A DNA stretch of 64,000 nt. It comes from an uncultured Verrucomicrobia subdivision 3 bacterium (GTDB lineage: Bacteria; Verrucomicrobiota; Verrucomicrobiia; Limisphaerales; UBA11358). The position numbers and the translations under genes are program-made. The stretch spans positions 49,918 to 113,917 of the forward strand of contig CAITTG010000005.1 in NCBI GenBank assembly GCA_903895255.1. The letters run 5' to 3'. Positions within the stretch are counted from its first letter, which is position 1. Each line of letters opens with the position of its first letter. Of the stretch, positions 10,501-19,800 are shown one piece after another. The notes under the pieces are model-generated. The model had not been told where the DNA came from and ran no database searches. It saw only the letters and a list, made by a program, of their open reading frames with translations.

Positions 10501-10672
10501 CCTGGCCCGCATAACCGCAAGTGGAAAAATCCGGAACCCGATCGCCATTCGTATCCACATCATAAACCAGCCGCCCGCCCGCCCCGCTGGAAATAATCGG
10601 GGCGATTTTCTTTGGCGCGGCGGTAACCGCCAGCGCCAGTGAGCATATTATTAACGTACAAAGAGCTTTCAT
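7556..10672 (-). CDS. Secreted beta-helix plus TIM-barrel fusion glycosidase (DUF6298-like)
   Basis: 1038 residues from the ATG at 10672, chosen because it overlaps the upstream stop (ATGA) and starts the signal peptide MKALCTLIICSLALAVTAA; an in-frame extension to 10783 has no support. Residues about 40-480 are a pectate-lyase-superfamily right-handed beta-helix (repeated turns such as VGVENLRLVA, VRQVTFQHF, VTVADCLS). Residues about 580-930 change to a TIM-barrel-like module (TLGINWWRGNML, HHYGLWYDRRREDHERV, LFNENYFQHN), ending in a small beta domain. The composition resembles proteins labelled DUF6298 in Bacteroidetes pectin loci; I recall that label but cannot verify it. No activity is known to me. 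A two-step action on a pectin side chain is possible. Confidence 0.75.
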   Translation of the reverse strand: MKALCTLIICSLALAVTAAPKKIAPIISSGAGGRLVYDVDTNGDRVPDFSTCGYAGQERAIPNAPVRVVVAPQVGDETARIQKAIDYVGGLAPDTNGLRGAVLLLQGQHHVFGQLRLTQSGVVLRGQGMGEEGTVLVADGLDRRTLIRVLGRADATTVSNANWVSGATRVPVGSIRLPLRDASGLQLGDTIEVVRPCTKEWINFLGMTDFGGGTGDWRLVWKPGSRDLVWQRVIQNIETNTVSLDAPLTTALEADFGGGYVRVVKWPGRINNVGVENLRLVAAVDPHNPKDENHAWFAITLENARDAWVRQVTFQHFAGSAVAIYESCQRVTVADCLSTAPVSEDAGWRRNTFFTMGQQTLFFRCLAEQGRHDFAAGQGAAGPNAFVQCEADQPTADSGAIGSWSAGTLFDNVRIDGGGLSLGNRGSAGEGAGWSAANSVLWQCNASVVTCENPPGARNFAFGCWGEFAGNGVWRSANNSVRPVSLFAKQVTERWGADAGARITLMPQSLEEYSNPTPEQAAKLIAESRKPAPSLKDFILAAGTREPISASANGVNSLDEVSESPPAIRVAHRYIAVTNGWLTCDGRLLTGTTLGINWWRGNMLPSDAANYGIDLTRFAPGREGPGFTDDLEAVADFMQAGHYAALDHHYGLWYDRRREDHERVRRINGDVWAPFYEQPFARSGQGTAWDGLSQYDLTQFNPWYWSRLSRFAEICDRQGLVLFNENYFQHNILEAGAHWVDCPWRSTNNINGTGFPEPPPFAGDKRIFMAEQFYDVTNPARRALHRGFIRQNLDNFTNQVNVIQFTSAEFTGPLAFEQFWLDTVADWAAETGQHPIVALSAPKNVQDAILGDDRRRAVVQIICFRYWWQTDDDLFAPDGGQNLSPRQFERQGTGGTPTDEDLASMTAPYRLKYANKAVIAAGEDENLSRGSWAYVCAGGSLPNLPVTTDADLLAAIPRMTPAPQVETNGVRVLREPGRQLLVFNGGNKATPFDFSLETGAFVMGIVDKETGAVRWMVDQLQAGTSVELPPGVIWLKHL

Positions 10673-12225
10673 GGCAAAGTTCCTGTCAACGGTCCCAATC
10701 CCGCGCGGCGCGCCTTCTCCCGGCCATCCACCAGCAACGCCAGGCCCGCCCCACGCCCGAAATGCCGCCCGTCGCGATCCCAAACGATGGTGAGTTGGTG
10801 ACCGTGGTATTTAACGCCGTCCAGGCAAAACCAATTCCAAGCCGGTTCCGGCAGCAAGGGGGCAATGTCCACCTGGTTGTCGGCCCGGGGACGCAAACCC
10901 ACCACCCCGGTGATCAGCAGGTCCGCAAAGGTGGAATGATTATAATAGCGGCTGCGTCCATTGACCCCGTTGATCCACTGCCCAGTCGTCTCGTCGGCGT
11001 ACTCGCCGATATAGGGCTTGCCATCCGCGTGCTGGCTGTGCACGTAGGTGAGGAAGGCGTCAAAATAATCTGCGGACGCAACCCCCACCGGGTGGTAATC
11101 CCGCAGTTCATTCGCCAGCGCCACCAGTGTCTGACTCGTCGCGAAAGGCCAGACTGCGCCATCCCATTCACATTTGCCAAAGCCATGGGTGCGAAATTGC
11201 GGGTGCCGGCGTTCTGCCGTGGTGATGCCGTAAGGGGCGGAGAATCCTCGCGGGTCCATCAATTGCCGCCAGGCCCCCTGATATTTCGCGTCATCGTCCG
11301 GCAATTCAAACATCCATGGGACAAAACCCAGCTCCTCCCGGGCATTGGAAAAAGTGCCGTCCGGCCGCCGCACTTCAAAAAAGCCGGCATCCGCATCCCA
11401 AAGCTCCACCTCAACCAATCGCTTGAGCGCCGCCGCCCGCGCCTCAAATTCGCCAGCCAGTGCCGCATTCCCGCTCAAGCGCGCGATGGCGGCAATCGCC
11501 CGCGCATTGCCGTACATGTAACTATTGATGGTCGGCCGCAGATTTTTCACCGTGCGCGAACCGCTGATGGATTCCTCCATGCCATCCCGCACGTCAAACT
11601 GCCAGAAGAGTCCGTTGGTGGTCTGGTGCTCCTGTTCCCAAGCCCTGTAATCGGCCGCCAGATCGCCCACCAGATTCGTCGTAAACTTCCGGTCGCCCGT
11701 CACCAAATAACGGTCATAAACCGCGGCGGCAAACCAACTGCTGAATTTATGGAAATGCGGCTCGGGCAGCCCGCCATTGCCCCGGAGCCAAAAATGAATG
11801 TAATCATTCAGCACGGTCGTATCCTGCAACCAGCGGCCTTCGGCGATGTGAAACCCGGTGGCACAACTGATCGTGTTGAAAACTCCCGCATGGCGCACCG
11901 GCGTCAGGAATTCAGTGATGACCATGCCATTGGTGCCCTGCACCAAATGCTTGCGAAAGGACCACCAGCGAAAATAATACACCTCCTCCACCTCGGCATC
12001 CGGACAGGCGAACATCGGCACGCCCTGCCGCAGCCAGTCCCCGGCGGCGGCATTGGGCACCGCATTGGTAATGTTCTCGTCCTCCATCGCGTTGAAATCT
12101 TCCACGTATCGGACGGACAGCCCCGGGTCCAGCACCGCCAGCCTTTGCGCGCGAACAGCCATGCCTCCTGCCAGCCAAATGCTCAGGAGCATCACCATCA
12201 ACCAAAGATTCCAGATGGAGGTCAT
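10669..12225 (-). CDS. Secreted (alpha/alpha)6-barrel glycosidase, MGH1/GH63-like
   Basis: 518 residues with signal peptide (LWLMVMLLSIWLAGGMAVRA). The body is alpha-helical with trehalase/GH63/MGH1-like features: VEEVYYFRWWSFRKHL near the start, FWQFDVRDGMEESISGSR (candidate acid in the DGMEES segment), NSYMYGNARAIAAIARLSG, and CEWDGAVWPFATSQTLVAL toward the end with the second candidate acid. (alpha/alpha)6 families in RG-II breakdown include GH78, GH95, GH127 and GH142; this sequence is not GH78, GH95 or GH127 by motif. It follows the DapA gene by 10 bases and overlaps the beta-helix fusion gene by ATGA. Substrate unknown; catalytic role on a pectin-derived oligosaccharide is inferred from context. 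Confidence 0.75.
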   Translation of the reverse strand: MTSIWNLWLMVMLLSIWLAGGMAVRAQRLAVLDPGLSVRYVEDFNAMEDENITNAVPNAAAGDWLRQGVPMFACPDAEVEEVYYFRWWSFRKHLVQGTNGMVITEFLTPVRHAGVFNTISCATGFHIAEGRWLQDTTVLNDYIHFWLRGNGGLPEPHFHKFSSWFAAAVYDRYLVTGDRKFTTNLVGDLAADYRAWEQEHQTTNGLFWQFDVRDGMEESISGSRTVKNLRPTINSYMYGNARAIAAIARLSGNAALAGEFEARAAALKRLVEVELWDADAGFFEVRRPDGTFSNAREELGFVPWMFELPDDDAKYQGAWRQLMDPRGFSAPYGITTAERRHPQFRTHGFGKCEWDGAVWPFATSQTLVALANELRDYHPVGVASADYFDAFLTYVHSQHADGKPYIGEYADETTGQWINGVNGRSRYYNHSTFADLLITGVVGLRPRADNQVDIAPLLPEPAWNWFCLDGVKYHGHQLTIVWDRDGRHFGRGAGLALLVDGREKARRAGLGPLTGTLP

Positions 12226-12235
12226 TACGCGCTAT

Positions 12236-13156
12236 TTACTTTAAATCGCCCAGTTCGGGCGCCATGGCCTGCAACCGCGCTTGGACGATTTCGCGCTCGG
12301 CCGGCCGGAACCGGTGAAAAGGTTCCGCCATGAAATCCTCGCAAATCCCCTGGCAGGCCAGCGCGCATTTGATGCCCTTGATGATGGCGGAAGAGTATTT
12401 GCCAATGCGATAAAAAGAATCGCTGACTTGCTGAATCAACTGCTGCCCCGCCGCCGCTCCCGCGCGGTCGCCCGCCCGGTGCGCGGCCACCACCCGGACA
12501 TAAAGTTTGGGAAACAAATTGGCTCCGCCGCTCACGCCACCATCCCCGCCCAATTCCAGGGACGGCAACAATTTTTCCTCCGGCCCAATGAACAGCGACC
12601 AGTCGGGTCGCTCCTTGATGAGTTCCGCCACCGCTTGGTAATACGCCAGGTCCCCGGAACTGTCCTTGAATCCAATAATGCGCGGATTCTGCAACGCCCG
12701 GCGGATCGTCGGCAGTTCAATCGTGACCTTGGTGAGCGCCGGCATGTTATACAGAAACAAGGGCAGAGCCAGTTCCGGCACCAAATGGTCCAGATATTCC
12801 TGCAGTTCCGGCTGGGCCTCCGGCAAATAATACGGCGGAGCCAGCACCACCGCGCTGGCCCCGGACTCCGCCGCCTGCCGCGCGATTTGCACCGATTCCA
12901 CAAACGCGGTGTCGGTGATTCCCACCAGCACCGGCACCCGGCCGGCGACCTGGCGGCAAACCCGCTCAATCAACTCCCGCCGCAGCCGGTAACTCAGGCT
13001 CGGCCCCTCCCCGGTCGTGCCCAGTATAAACAGTCCGTTCACGCCGCCAGCCAGAATATGCTCCAGCAATCGTTCCAAGCCCGCCACATCCAGTTGGTCA
13101 CGGTCCAGTAACGGCGTGATCATCGGCGGGACAATTCCAGTAAGTCGGTTGGTCAT
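12236..13156 (-). CDS. DapA/NAL-family class I aldolase or synthase (copy 1)
   Basis: 306 residues, cytoplasmic. All hallmarks of the dihydrodipicolinate synthase/N-acetylneuraminate lyase family are present: GTTGEG (46-51), Tyr136 in FLYNMP and Schiff-base Lys164 in IGFKDSSGD. The family makes or cleaves pyruvate-containing aldols: lysine biosynthesis, sialic acid, 2-keto-3-deoxygluconate, Kdo. Placement between a secreted glycosidase and an MFS transporter in a pectin operon favours a catabolic 2-keto-3-deoxy-acid aldolase (KDG from pectate, or Kdo of RG-II) over lysine synthesis. It starts one base after the MFS stop. Family certain, substrate inferred. Confidence 0.85.
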   Translation of the reverse strand: MTNRLTGIVPPMITPLLDRDQLDVAGLERLLEHILAGGVNGLFILGTTGEGPSLSYRLRRELIERVCRQVAGRVPVLVGITDTAFVESVQIARQAAESGASAVVLAPPYYLPEAQPELQEYLDHLVPELALPLFLYNMPALTKVTIELPTIRRALQNPRIIGFKDSSGDLAYYQAVAELIKERPDWSLFIGPEEKLLPSLELGGDGGVSGGANLFPKLYVRVVAAHRAGDRAGAAAGQQLIQQVSDSFYRIGKYSSAIIKGIKCALACQGICEDFMAEPFHRFRPAEREIVQARLQAMAPELGDLK

Positions 13157-13157
13157 T

Positions 13158-14399
13158 TTAAATGGGTTTGGGGAATGGGACCTGTGGTTTTACGAACAAA
13201 ATCAGGCCAATGCTCAGCAACGCCACGGCGGCGGCTCCAGTAAAGGCCAAGGTAAAATGTATGCCCTGGTCACGCATCCAGCCGAGCACGACGGTCGCCC
13301 CCGCCCCCACGCTGATGCTCACCAGGTTCATCAAGCCATAGCCCGTGGCCCGGTGTTCGGGCCGCGTAATCTGGCACAGAATGGGCATGTTGTTTCCGTC
13401 AAAAAAACCCCAGCCCAACCCGAACAAAATCATGCACAGAATGGCGGCGCCCAGGCTCGTTGACCACCCCAGGCCGGCCAAAGCCGCCGCCAGCAACAGA
13501 ACTCCGGTGGCACTGGTGTAAATTCGCCCCCGTTGCCGCCGGCGCATCCAGTAATCCGCCACGCAGCCGCCCGCCAAAACGCCAATCAATGAGGCAATTT
13601 GAATATACCCCGTGGCGGACAATCCCGCCGGTCCCGCTTTCAAGTGAAAGGTGTCGGCCAGAAAGGTGGGCAGCCAGTTTTTCATCATCCAGCCCGCGAT
13701 GGCCGGCAACGTGAAATAGGCCACCAACAGCGCAAACGAGGGATTGGTCCAGAGCGCGCGCAGCGTGCCCCTCACGGTGACTGCCGGCGGACGGCTCATC
13801 GGGCTGTCACCGGGCTTAACCGCGTTGCGCAAAAGTAGCATCAGCACCACCGAGTACAACACCCCCGCCACCCCAAACCATGTGAAACAATCCCGCCAGG
13901 AACCCGTTTGCGCGATGTAACCACCAATCCCCCCCAGGGCCAGACCGCAGTAAATGCCGCTTTGATGCATACCCACCGCGCGCCCCCGCGTCGGTCCGGT
14001 ATGATAATCGACAATCAACGCCAGCGCCGCCGGCATGTAAAAAGCCTCGCTGATGCCCATCGCGGCCCGGCACCACAGCATTTGGGAAAAGGTGTGCATG
14101 TGCCCCGTCAGCCACGTCACCGCCGACCAGACCAGCAGGCTGCCAATCACCGTCCAGCGCCGGTTAAACCGGTCCGCCACATAGCCCCCCACCGGACTCA
14201 GCAACGCATACACCCACATGAATACCGCCATGAGCGTCCCAAAATCCTGGTCGTTGGCGATGCTGGGAATGTCCGCCCGCATGGACATCCGGATGGACGA
14301 CAGCATCTGCCGGTCCAGATAATTGAGCAACGCCACGGGCCAGAGCAGCCCCACGACCAGCCAGGCATACGCCGCCGAATTGTTAAGGTTTAACCTCAC
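13158..14399 (-). CDS. MFS transporter, hexuronate/ACS-type
   Basis: 413 residues with about 12 hydrophobic segments. The N-terminal half shows the MFS signature (NYLDRQMLSSIRM in helix 1, GGYVADRFNRRW between helices 2 and 3, YMPAALALIVDYH with GPTRGRAVG). It resembles anion:cation symporters for hexuronates and glucarate. The track start is a GTG at 14399, kept because it lies directly before the first membrane segment; no better ATG exists. It precedes the DapA aldolase with a one-base gap, so the pair probably imports and cleaves a uronate or 2-keto-3-deoxy sugar acid. The 74-base gap to the pectate lyase gene holds no recognisable signal. Confidence 0.85.
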   Translation of the reverse strand: MRLNLNNSAAYAWLVVGLLWPVALLNYLDRQMLSSIRMSMRADIPSIANDQDFGTLMAVFMWVYALLSPVGGYVADRFNRRWTVIGSLLVWSAVTWLTGHMHTFSQMLWCRAAMGISEAFYMPAALALIVDYHTGPTRGRAVGMHQSGIYCGLALGGIGGYIAQTGSWRDCFTWFGVAGVLYSVVLMLLLRNAVKPGDSPMSRPPAVTVRGTLRALWTNPSFALLVAYFTLPAIAGWMMKNWLPTFLADTFHLKAGPAGLSATGYIQIASLIGVLAGGCVADYWMRRRQRGRIYTSATGVLLLAAALAGLGWSTSLGAAILCMILFGLGWGFFDGNNMPILCQITRPEHRATGYGLMNLVSISVGAGATVVLGWMRDQGIHFTLAFTGAAAVALLSIGLILFVKPQVPFPKPI

Positions 14400-14473
14400 T
14401 GGCGGGTGCTAACGTGGTTTGCGAATTGGTACCAGCCATTTTACGGCGTGGCGTGTATCACGTTTCATGAAAA

Positions 14474-16780
14474 TCACTTTTGGGCGGACAGTGTGTACTC
14501 ACCCACCAGGGAATTGAGGTACTTTTCGAGGTTGGTATAACCGTCGCCATTCAGATCGCCGTTGGCATCCTGGGGATCGCCTGGATTCAAGCCATGCGCC
14601 GTTTCCCAGGCGTCCGGAATCCCGTCATGATCCGCGTCGGCCGGCACAGCGTACGTTTTGTAATCCGGCCAGGGAAAATTCGGCGAACCGGCGGCGCTTT
14701 TGTCGTCCGTCTGGGTGTCGATAAAACCGGGGTAGTTCGGTCCGGGCCGGTCCCCATAGGTCGGGCCGCGGGTGCCGATATATTCCGCCGTTCCGTTCCG
14801 GGCATCCATGATGATATGCCGGTCTATCGCATCGGCGTGCGGAAAATTCGCGCCCACATCCGCCAGCACATTGGTGTAAGCCTCCCGCGCGGTTTGCGTG
14901 CGCACATACGACGGGAAAATTTCCGCGTCCACCCGCACCTGCTTTTCCACGGCGGGTCCGTTCTGAAAAGTGTCCCAGTTGTTGGTCTCACTGACATAAC
15001 CCTCCAACACATTGCCGTCCATGTAATAACTTTCCGTGCCCCAGGCGGGATTGATGGGGTCAAGCTTCAGCAGCCATTTGACAAACGGATTCCCCGGATG
15101 CGGTTTGTAGTAGTTGTTCACGTAATTCAAGGCTTTCACCCCGCCATCCGTGGTGCGCGCCGTCCAGTTGTAAACCACGTTGTTGCGAATATCCAGATAA
15201 CCCGCATACCGGCCGCCCTGGGTCAGGCCGCCCGCCAGGCTCCAGTTGCGATCCGTGCAATCCGCCAGCAAATTATGATGGTAGCTCCCGATATTACCGC
15301 TGATGGACGCCGCAAATGCATGTGTTTCCAGCTTGGAACGGTCGCTTGCCCGGTAATGAGGTCCGTGATGCAACGCCTCCGCCACAATGTTCCGTTGGAA
15401 GGTAATGTTTTTGGCCCCCCGCGAACTATGACCCTCATCCGAACTCCAACTGATGCTGCAATGGTCAATAATGCAATGGTCACAACTGCCCAAACCGCAA
15501 CCGTCCATGGCCTTTTGCGCCTCATCCCCCACCCGGAAACGCATGTACCGGATGATCACATCATGCGTGCCAAAAGCACCGGAGGAGTAATTGGCGAGGC
15601 AAATGCCGTCGCCCGGCGCCGTTTGCCCGGCAATGGTGCAGTAGGGATTATGCACCGCGCAGGGTTTGGTCAATCGAATCACCCCGGAAACGCGAAAAAC
15701 AATGGTGCGCGGCCCCATGGACTCGACCGCGGCCCGAAAACTGCCCGGAATCACCGCCTCGCCCTCGTCCGGGTTATAATCTTCAAGATTCGTGACCTCG
15801 ATCACCCGCCCCCCCCGCCCCCCCCTCGCAAACCGGCCATAGCCCTCGGCCGTCGGAAACGCCAGATGGCGCGTGCGGAAACGCCACAACTCACCCTGGG
15901 TCACCCGCCCGGCTGCATCCACTTCGTCCACCCGCCAAAAATAGGTGTTCGCGGAATCCAAATTGGTTGCCACGAAACTGGCGGTGGAAAAAACCCCTTG
16001 ATACTGAGGCTCATTAGTTTCCGCTTGGACCACCAGATCCTCGTTCGTGCCCAAATAAACCCGGTGCGCCACGGCCCCCAACGCGGGACGCCAGCTTAGC
16101 CACGCGGTGCCATCGTCACCATTAATGTGCCCATCGTCATTGGCCGGTTGCGGTTCGGTGGCCTTGGTGAGTGGATTCGCAGCGTCGATCTCGAACCCAT
16201 TCAAAATGACGTTTGTTACGGTCGCTGGTCCGGTTGGCACCAGGCCAATCACTACTTCCTGTCCGGCTCGGGCATTCACCTGGAAAAATGCCGCCGTCAT
16301 CTCATAATCGTTGGTGGCCTGAATGGTGGGCCGCAAGTTCGTCACCGTGAGTTGGCCATCCACCAGCACATTGAAGCCCCCCGGTGATTTGCCTGCGGGC
16401 CACAGCGAATTATGATAAGTCGCCACCGTGTGCGGTCCCGCCGGAAGTCCCCCAATCACCAGTTCCAATCCTGCGGCAGCGGCGCCATCTTTGAGAAACA
16501 CCCCGTCGCACGCCAGTCGGGCGTCGTAATCCAGTCCAAATTTGTACATCCCCGCCTCAAGCTGGCCAGCTTGTCCGCCGGCGGCCCGTAGACTCAGGGT
16601 CAGGCCGTCGCAGGTCATCACCGGCCTCGCGGGGTTGAACGCCCATTCCACAAAATGCGTGGCCCCCTGGTTGGGTCGCCCGGCCGGGCCGAGATCCACT
16701 TTCAACTCGGCCGCGTCGGCGCCGACCATTGCCGCCAGCCAAAGACATAGTGCTAAATACATGGTGCCTCGCGAAATCAT
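14474..16780 (-). CDS. Secreted PL1-type pectate lyase with N-terminal beta-domains and Ca-binding tail
   Basis: 768 residues; signal peptide MISRGTMYLALCLWLAAMVG. Residues about 25-225 are a beta-rich domain (VDLGPAGRPNQ, then LPAGPHTVATYHNSLW), followed by a fibronectin-III-like module (about 235-305, WLSWRPALGAVAHRVYLGT). The pectate lyase beta-helix starts at FPTAEGYGRFARGGRGG (about 308) and includes RTIVFRVSGVIRL, CTIAGQTAPGDGICL and IIDHCSISWSSDEGHS. The tail (about 708-755) has two Asp-rich calcium loops (DADHDGIPDAWE, DANGDLNGDGYTNLEKYL) of the dockerin/TSP3 type. Beta-elimination of polygalacturonate is the expected reaction. First gene of the leftward pectin operon; a terminator ends the unit before it. 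Confidence 0.88.
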   Translation of the reverse strand: MISRGTMYLALCLWLAAMVGADAAELKVDLGPAGRPNQGATHFVEWAFNPARPVMTCDGLTLSLRAAGGQAGQLEAGMYKFGLDYDARLACDGVFLKDGAAAAGLELVIGGLPAGPHTVATYHNSLWPAGKSPGGFNVLVDGQLTVTNLRPTIQATNDYEMTAAFFQVNARAGQEVVIGLVPTGPATVTNVILNGFEIDAANPLTKATEPQPANDDGHINGDDGTAWLSWRPALGAVAHRVYLGTNEDLVVQAETNEPQYQGVFSTASFVATNLDSANTYFWRVDEVDAAGRVTQGELWRFRTRHLAFPTAEGYGRFARGGRGGRVIEVTNLEDYNPDEGEAVIPGSFRAAVESMGPRTIVFRVSGVIRLTKPCAVHNPYCTIAGQTAPGDGICLANYSSGAFGTHDVIIRYMRFRVGDEAQKAMDGCGLGSCDHCIIDHCSISWSSDEGHSSRGAKNITFQRNIVAEALHHGPHYRASDRSKLETHAFAASISGNIGSYHHNLLADCTDRNWSLAGGLTQGGRYAGYLDIRNNVVYNWTARTTDGGVKALNYVNNYYKPHPGNPFVKWLLKLDPINPAWGTESYYMDGNVLEGYVSETNNWDTFQNGPAVEKQVRVDAEIFPSYVRTQTAREAYTNVLADVGANFPHADAIDRHIIMDARNGTAEYIGTRGPTYGDRPGPNYPGFIDTQTDDKSAAGSPNFPWPDYKTYAVPADADHDGIPDAWETAHGLNPGDPQDANGDLNGDGYTNLEKYLNSLVGEYTLSAQK

Positions 16781-16796
16781 AGTTCCTTAATTAATT

Positions 16797-16829
16797 AAAA
16801 CGCCGGGGCGGACTGGTCCGGCCCCGGCG
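16797..16829 (-). terminator. Rho-independent terminator after the 1140-residue secreted protein gene
   Basis: Stem CGCCGGGGC (16801-16809) pairs with GCCCCGGCG (16821-16829), with further pairing GGAC/GTCC in the loop. Read on the minus strand the hairpin is followed by TTTTAATTAATTAA, the layout of an intrinsic terminator. It lies 41 bases past the stop of the gene at 16870-20292 and separates it from the pectate lyase operon, which must then have its own promoter in or just after this 89-base gap. Confidence 0.88.
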
Positions 16830-16869
16830 TGGACGGCGGCATCGTGCCCGCCGGCGACCCAACCTAAGC

Positions 16870-19800
16870 TTACGGATAAACGAAACGATAGAATATTGTG
16901 CTGCCCGGTGCATTGGGATCAGCAATGATCGTGTTGGTCACAATGATGTCCGTCGTGCTGGCCGAACCCGGCACCGTAATCCAGTTGGTGGCACTCAGAC
17001 CGTTGGTCAGTGTGCTGTTCAACTGTTGCAACCAGCCACCGGCAACATTGGCCGGCCAGGTGAATTCCGTTACTACATTTGAACTGGTCACGCTGGTGCT
17101 GGAACTCAAACTGAACTGCACCGTGGTCGGGTCAATCACGCTCACAATGCCCTGCGGAATCAACTGGCTGAGATCCCAACTCAAGCCGGGGCCGGGGGTG
17201 GCCGGAATGATAATCGGATAGGAATTGGTCGTGTTCAAGCCAGCATTGCCCAGGACCCCGCCATTGTAATAATTCCCGAATAATTGAAAGCTCTGTCCGG
17301 CGGCAAATGGTGCCGGCCCAACATTGATGATTTTGATCGTGCCGCCATTGATCGCCTTGTTGGCCTGGCTGGGGCCAAAACCTTGATTTTGGGACAGCAG
17401 CATGGTGTTGACCTGCGCATTCGTCAAATTCACCTCGAAATACGTGGTGGAACCGGTATTTAATTGCACCCGCCCGGACGGATTGCCCGCCTCCGAATTG
17501 TCGATCAAGTAATCGGTCACCTTGGTGGTGCCAGTGGAACCGCCACCCGGATAGAAGGTGCCGCTGATGATCAATGACCCCACATTGATGCTGCCGGGGC
17601 TCGCCGCACCAGCGTACCCTTGAACATCATCCCACAGCGTGCCACCGAGATTTACGGTCAGGCTGGCGCCATAGATAGATCCGGCATTGATCAGCGTGGA
17701 ATTGGTCACCACGGCCGCCGTGCCGATGGCGCCCAGGGTGCCGGCATTATAAAGCAGCACGCCTGGTGACATCGTCAGCGCGCCACTCGCCACGCCATTG
17801 TTGGTTACCACACCGCCATTGATCACCAGCGGACCAGCAACGGTGCCACTCACTCCAATGGTGGAATTTCCGGACGACGTCAGGGAACCGCCGTCGCTGC
17901 CATTAAAATTGAAACTCGCTCCCGCGCCGATGGAGGCCGAATTGATGGAACCCGCGCCGACCAGGCTGCCGGCATTGATTTGGGCGGCAATCGAGCTGCT
18001 GCAATCAATTTCTAAGGCGCTGGATCCAGATTGCAACAAGGCGCAACTGCCAATCACACCGGCACCGGAATTGTTGAGAGTAAATTGATTGGTGGAGCTG
18101 GTGACATATATGCCCGTGCCGGTTTGACCGGGATTGACATTCTCGGCAATGGTAATATTGGTCGGAACCCCAACCTTGTCATCAAAGCTGACAATGTCGC
18201 CATCGGTGAATTTGGTTACGGCCAGGGAGTTGGTGTCGAGCCAGTTCAGGCTGGCATGATCCCATTGGGAATTGTCACCGCCGCGCCAGGCCAAATGTTT
18301 GGGTTGATTGGTGTTGATGATTAAACGAATGGTCATGGAGGTGGGATCATCCACGATTTGCAAGTTGTTGAAACCCGGCGGCAGTTTGCCAATCCCCAGC
18401 GTGTGCGCGCCTGGAGTCTGATAAGCAATCAACACGTTGGTGGCCGGAAAGGAGGAAAAGCCAGCCAATGAAGCAATATTGATAGTGCAGGTCGATGAAG
18501 TGACCAGATTGGTCACGAAAGCATTGGTCACGCCCGCGTTCACAAAGAAAGTCAGGTTACCCGCTCCCAGGGTCAGCGTGCCCAGGCTGGCCGCTGGACT
18601 GGCAATTGTATTGGAAATTACCAAGCTGCCGGACGTGTTGACCGTAATGGTGTTGTTAGTGCTGCCCGGACCCACAATCACATTGTTAATCCTTGCCGTG
18701 CCGCCGCCGCCCACCGTCAACTGGCCCGAGGCTAGAATCTCATACGCCGCAAAGGCACCCGTCGGATCAGTCGGGGTGTGACCCAATTCCAAATAATTGC
18801 CCACATTCAACAAACCATTGGTCCCGACCAGAATGGTGCCCTTCACGGTGGCGGCATTGGTGTATTCCATGTAACCAGCCCGCACGATATTCGCGCTGAC
18901 GGTACCGTTGTCAAAATTCAAACCACCGATGTCTGTGGGGTTAGCCGTATTGGTCCGGTTGCGGCCCAGCCAGATTTGATCCACCAGCATGTCCACTTTG
19001 CCGCCGAGCAGGTTGACCAACCCGATCGTGTTTTTGGCGGAATTGGCTGAGCCGGAGTCCACGCCGACCGCCAGAAGGGACATCCGGCCACCATTGGCGC
19101 CGCGAATGTAAGCCGATGCAACCGGCGCGCCGGAATTGGTGATGGTGGTCAAAAACCGCAGAGTTTCGCCCACCCCGGAAGAACCTTGCAAATGCGAGCG
19201 GCCCACCCCGATGCTGTCCGTGTAAATACCGTTGGTGAAACCCAAATTCAAGAAGCAAACCACGCTGCCGCCAGCCATTTCGCCGTTGTTACCAGCGTTA
19301 AAGGCGTTTTGAAAATTGATCGCCGTGTAATCATCCGACCACGTGGTGGCAATGGTGTTGGTCCGCGCCAGGCTCAACGTGACCAGCGCGCCGCCTTGCA
19401 ACCCCTGCGCGCTCAAGGTGGCGTCACCGGCGCCAAAACGATTGACCTGCGCGACAAAATTGCTCAGGCCGGACATGTTCACGGTGGTCAGCCGCGTGCT
19501 CGAACTGCTGCTGCCGTCGTTGATGGCGAAGTTCGCGCTGGTGTTGCTGATCACCAAAGCCCCGCCGCCATAAAATGCATACTGCGGGCGCGAGTTGTTA
19601 TTCGATTTGTTGGCAATGGCAAATCCGTTGGTTCCCACCACGGACAGGGTCACCCCCGTGGGAATCTGGGTAAAGGCCCCGTAGGTCAGGTTGTCATCCG
19701 CATCGCCAAGGAAAATCAAAGACTGAATGGTGCGGCTGGCATCAACCGTGTTGGTAAACGAGGCAATAGCCTGATTTTCCATATAGACACTGTCATTCGG

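Noticed and set aside
10639..12333. Long plus-strand open frame of 564 codons
   Set aside because: It is antisense to the (alpha/alpha)6 glycosidase gene; the translation is Arg/His/Gln-rich with no domain, typical of a high-GC shadow frame.
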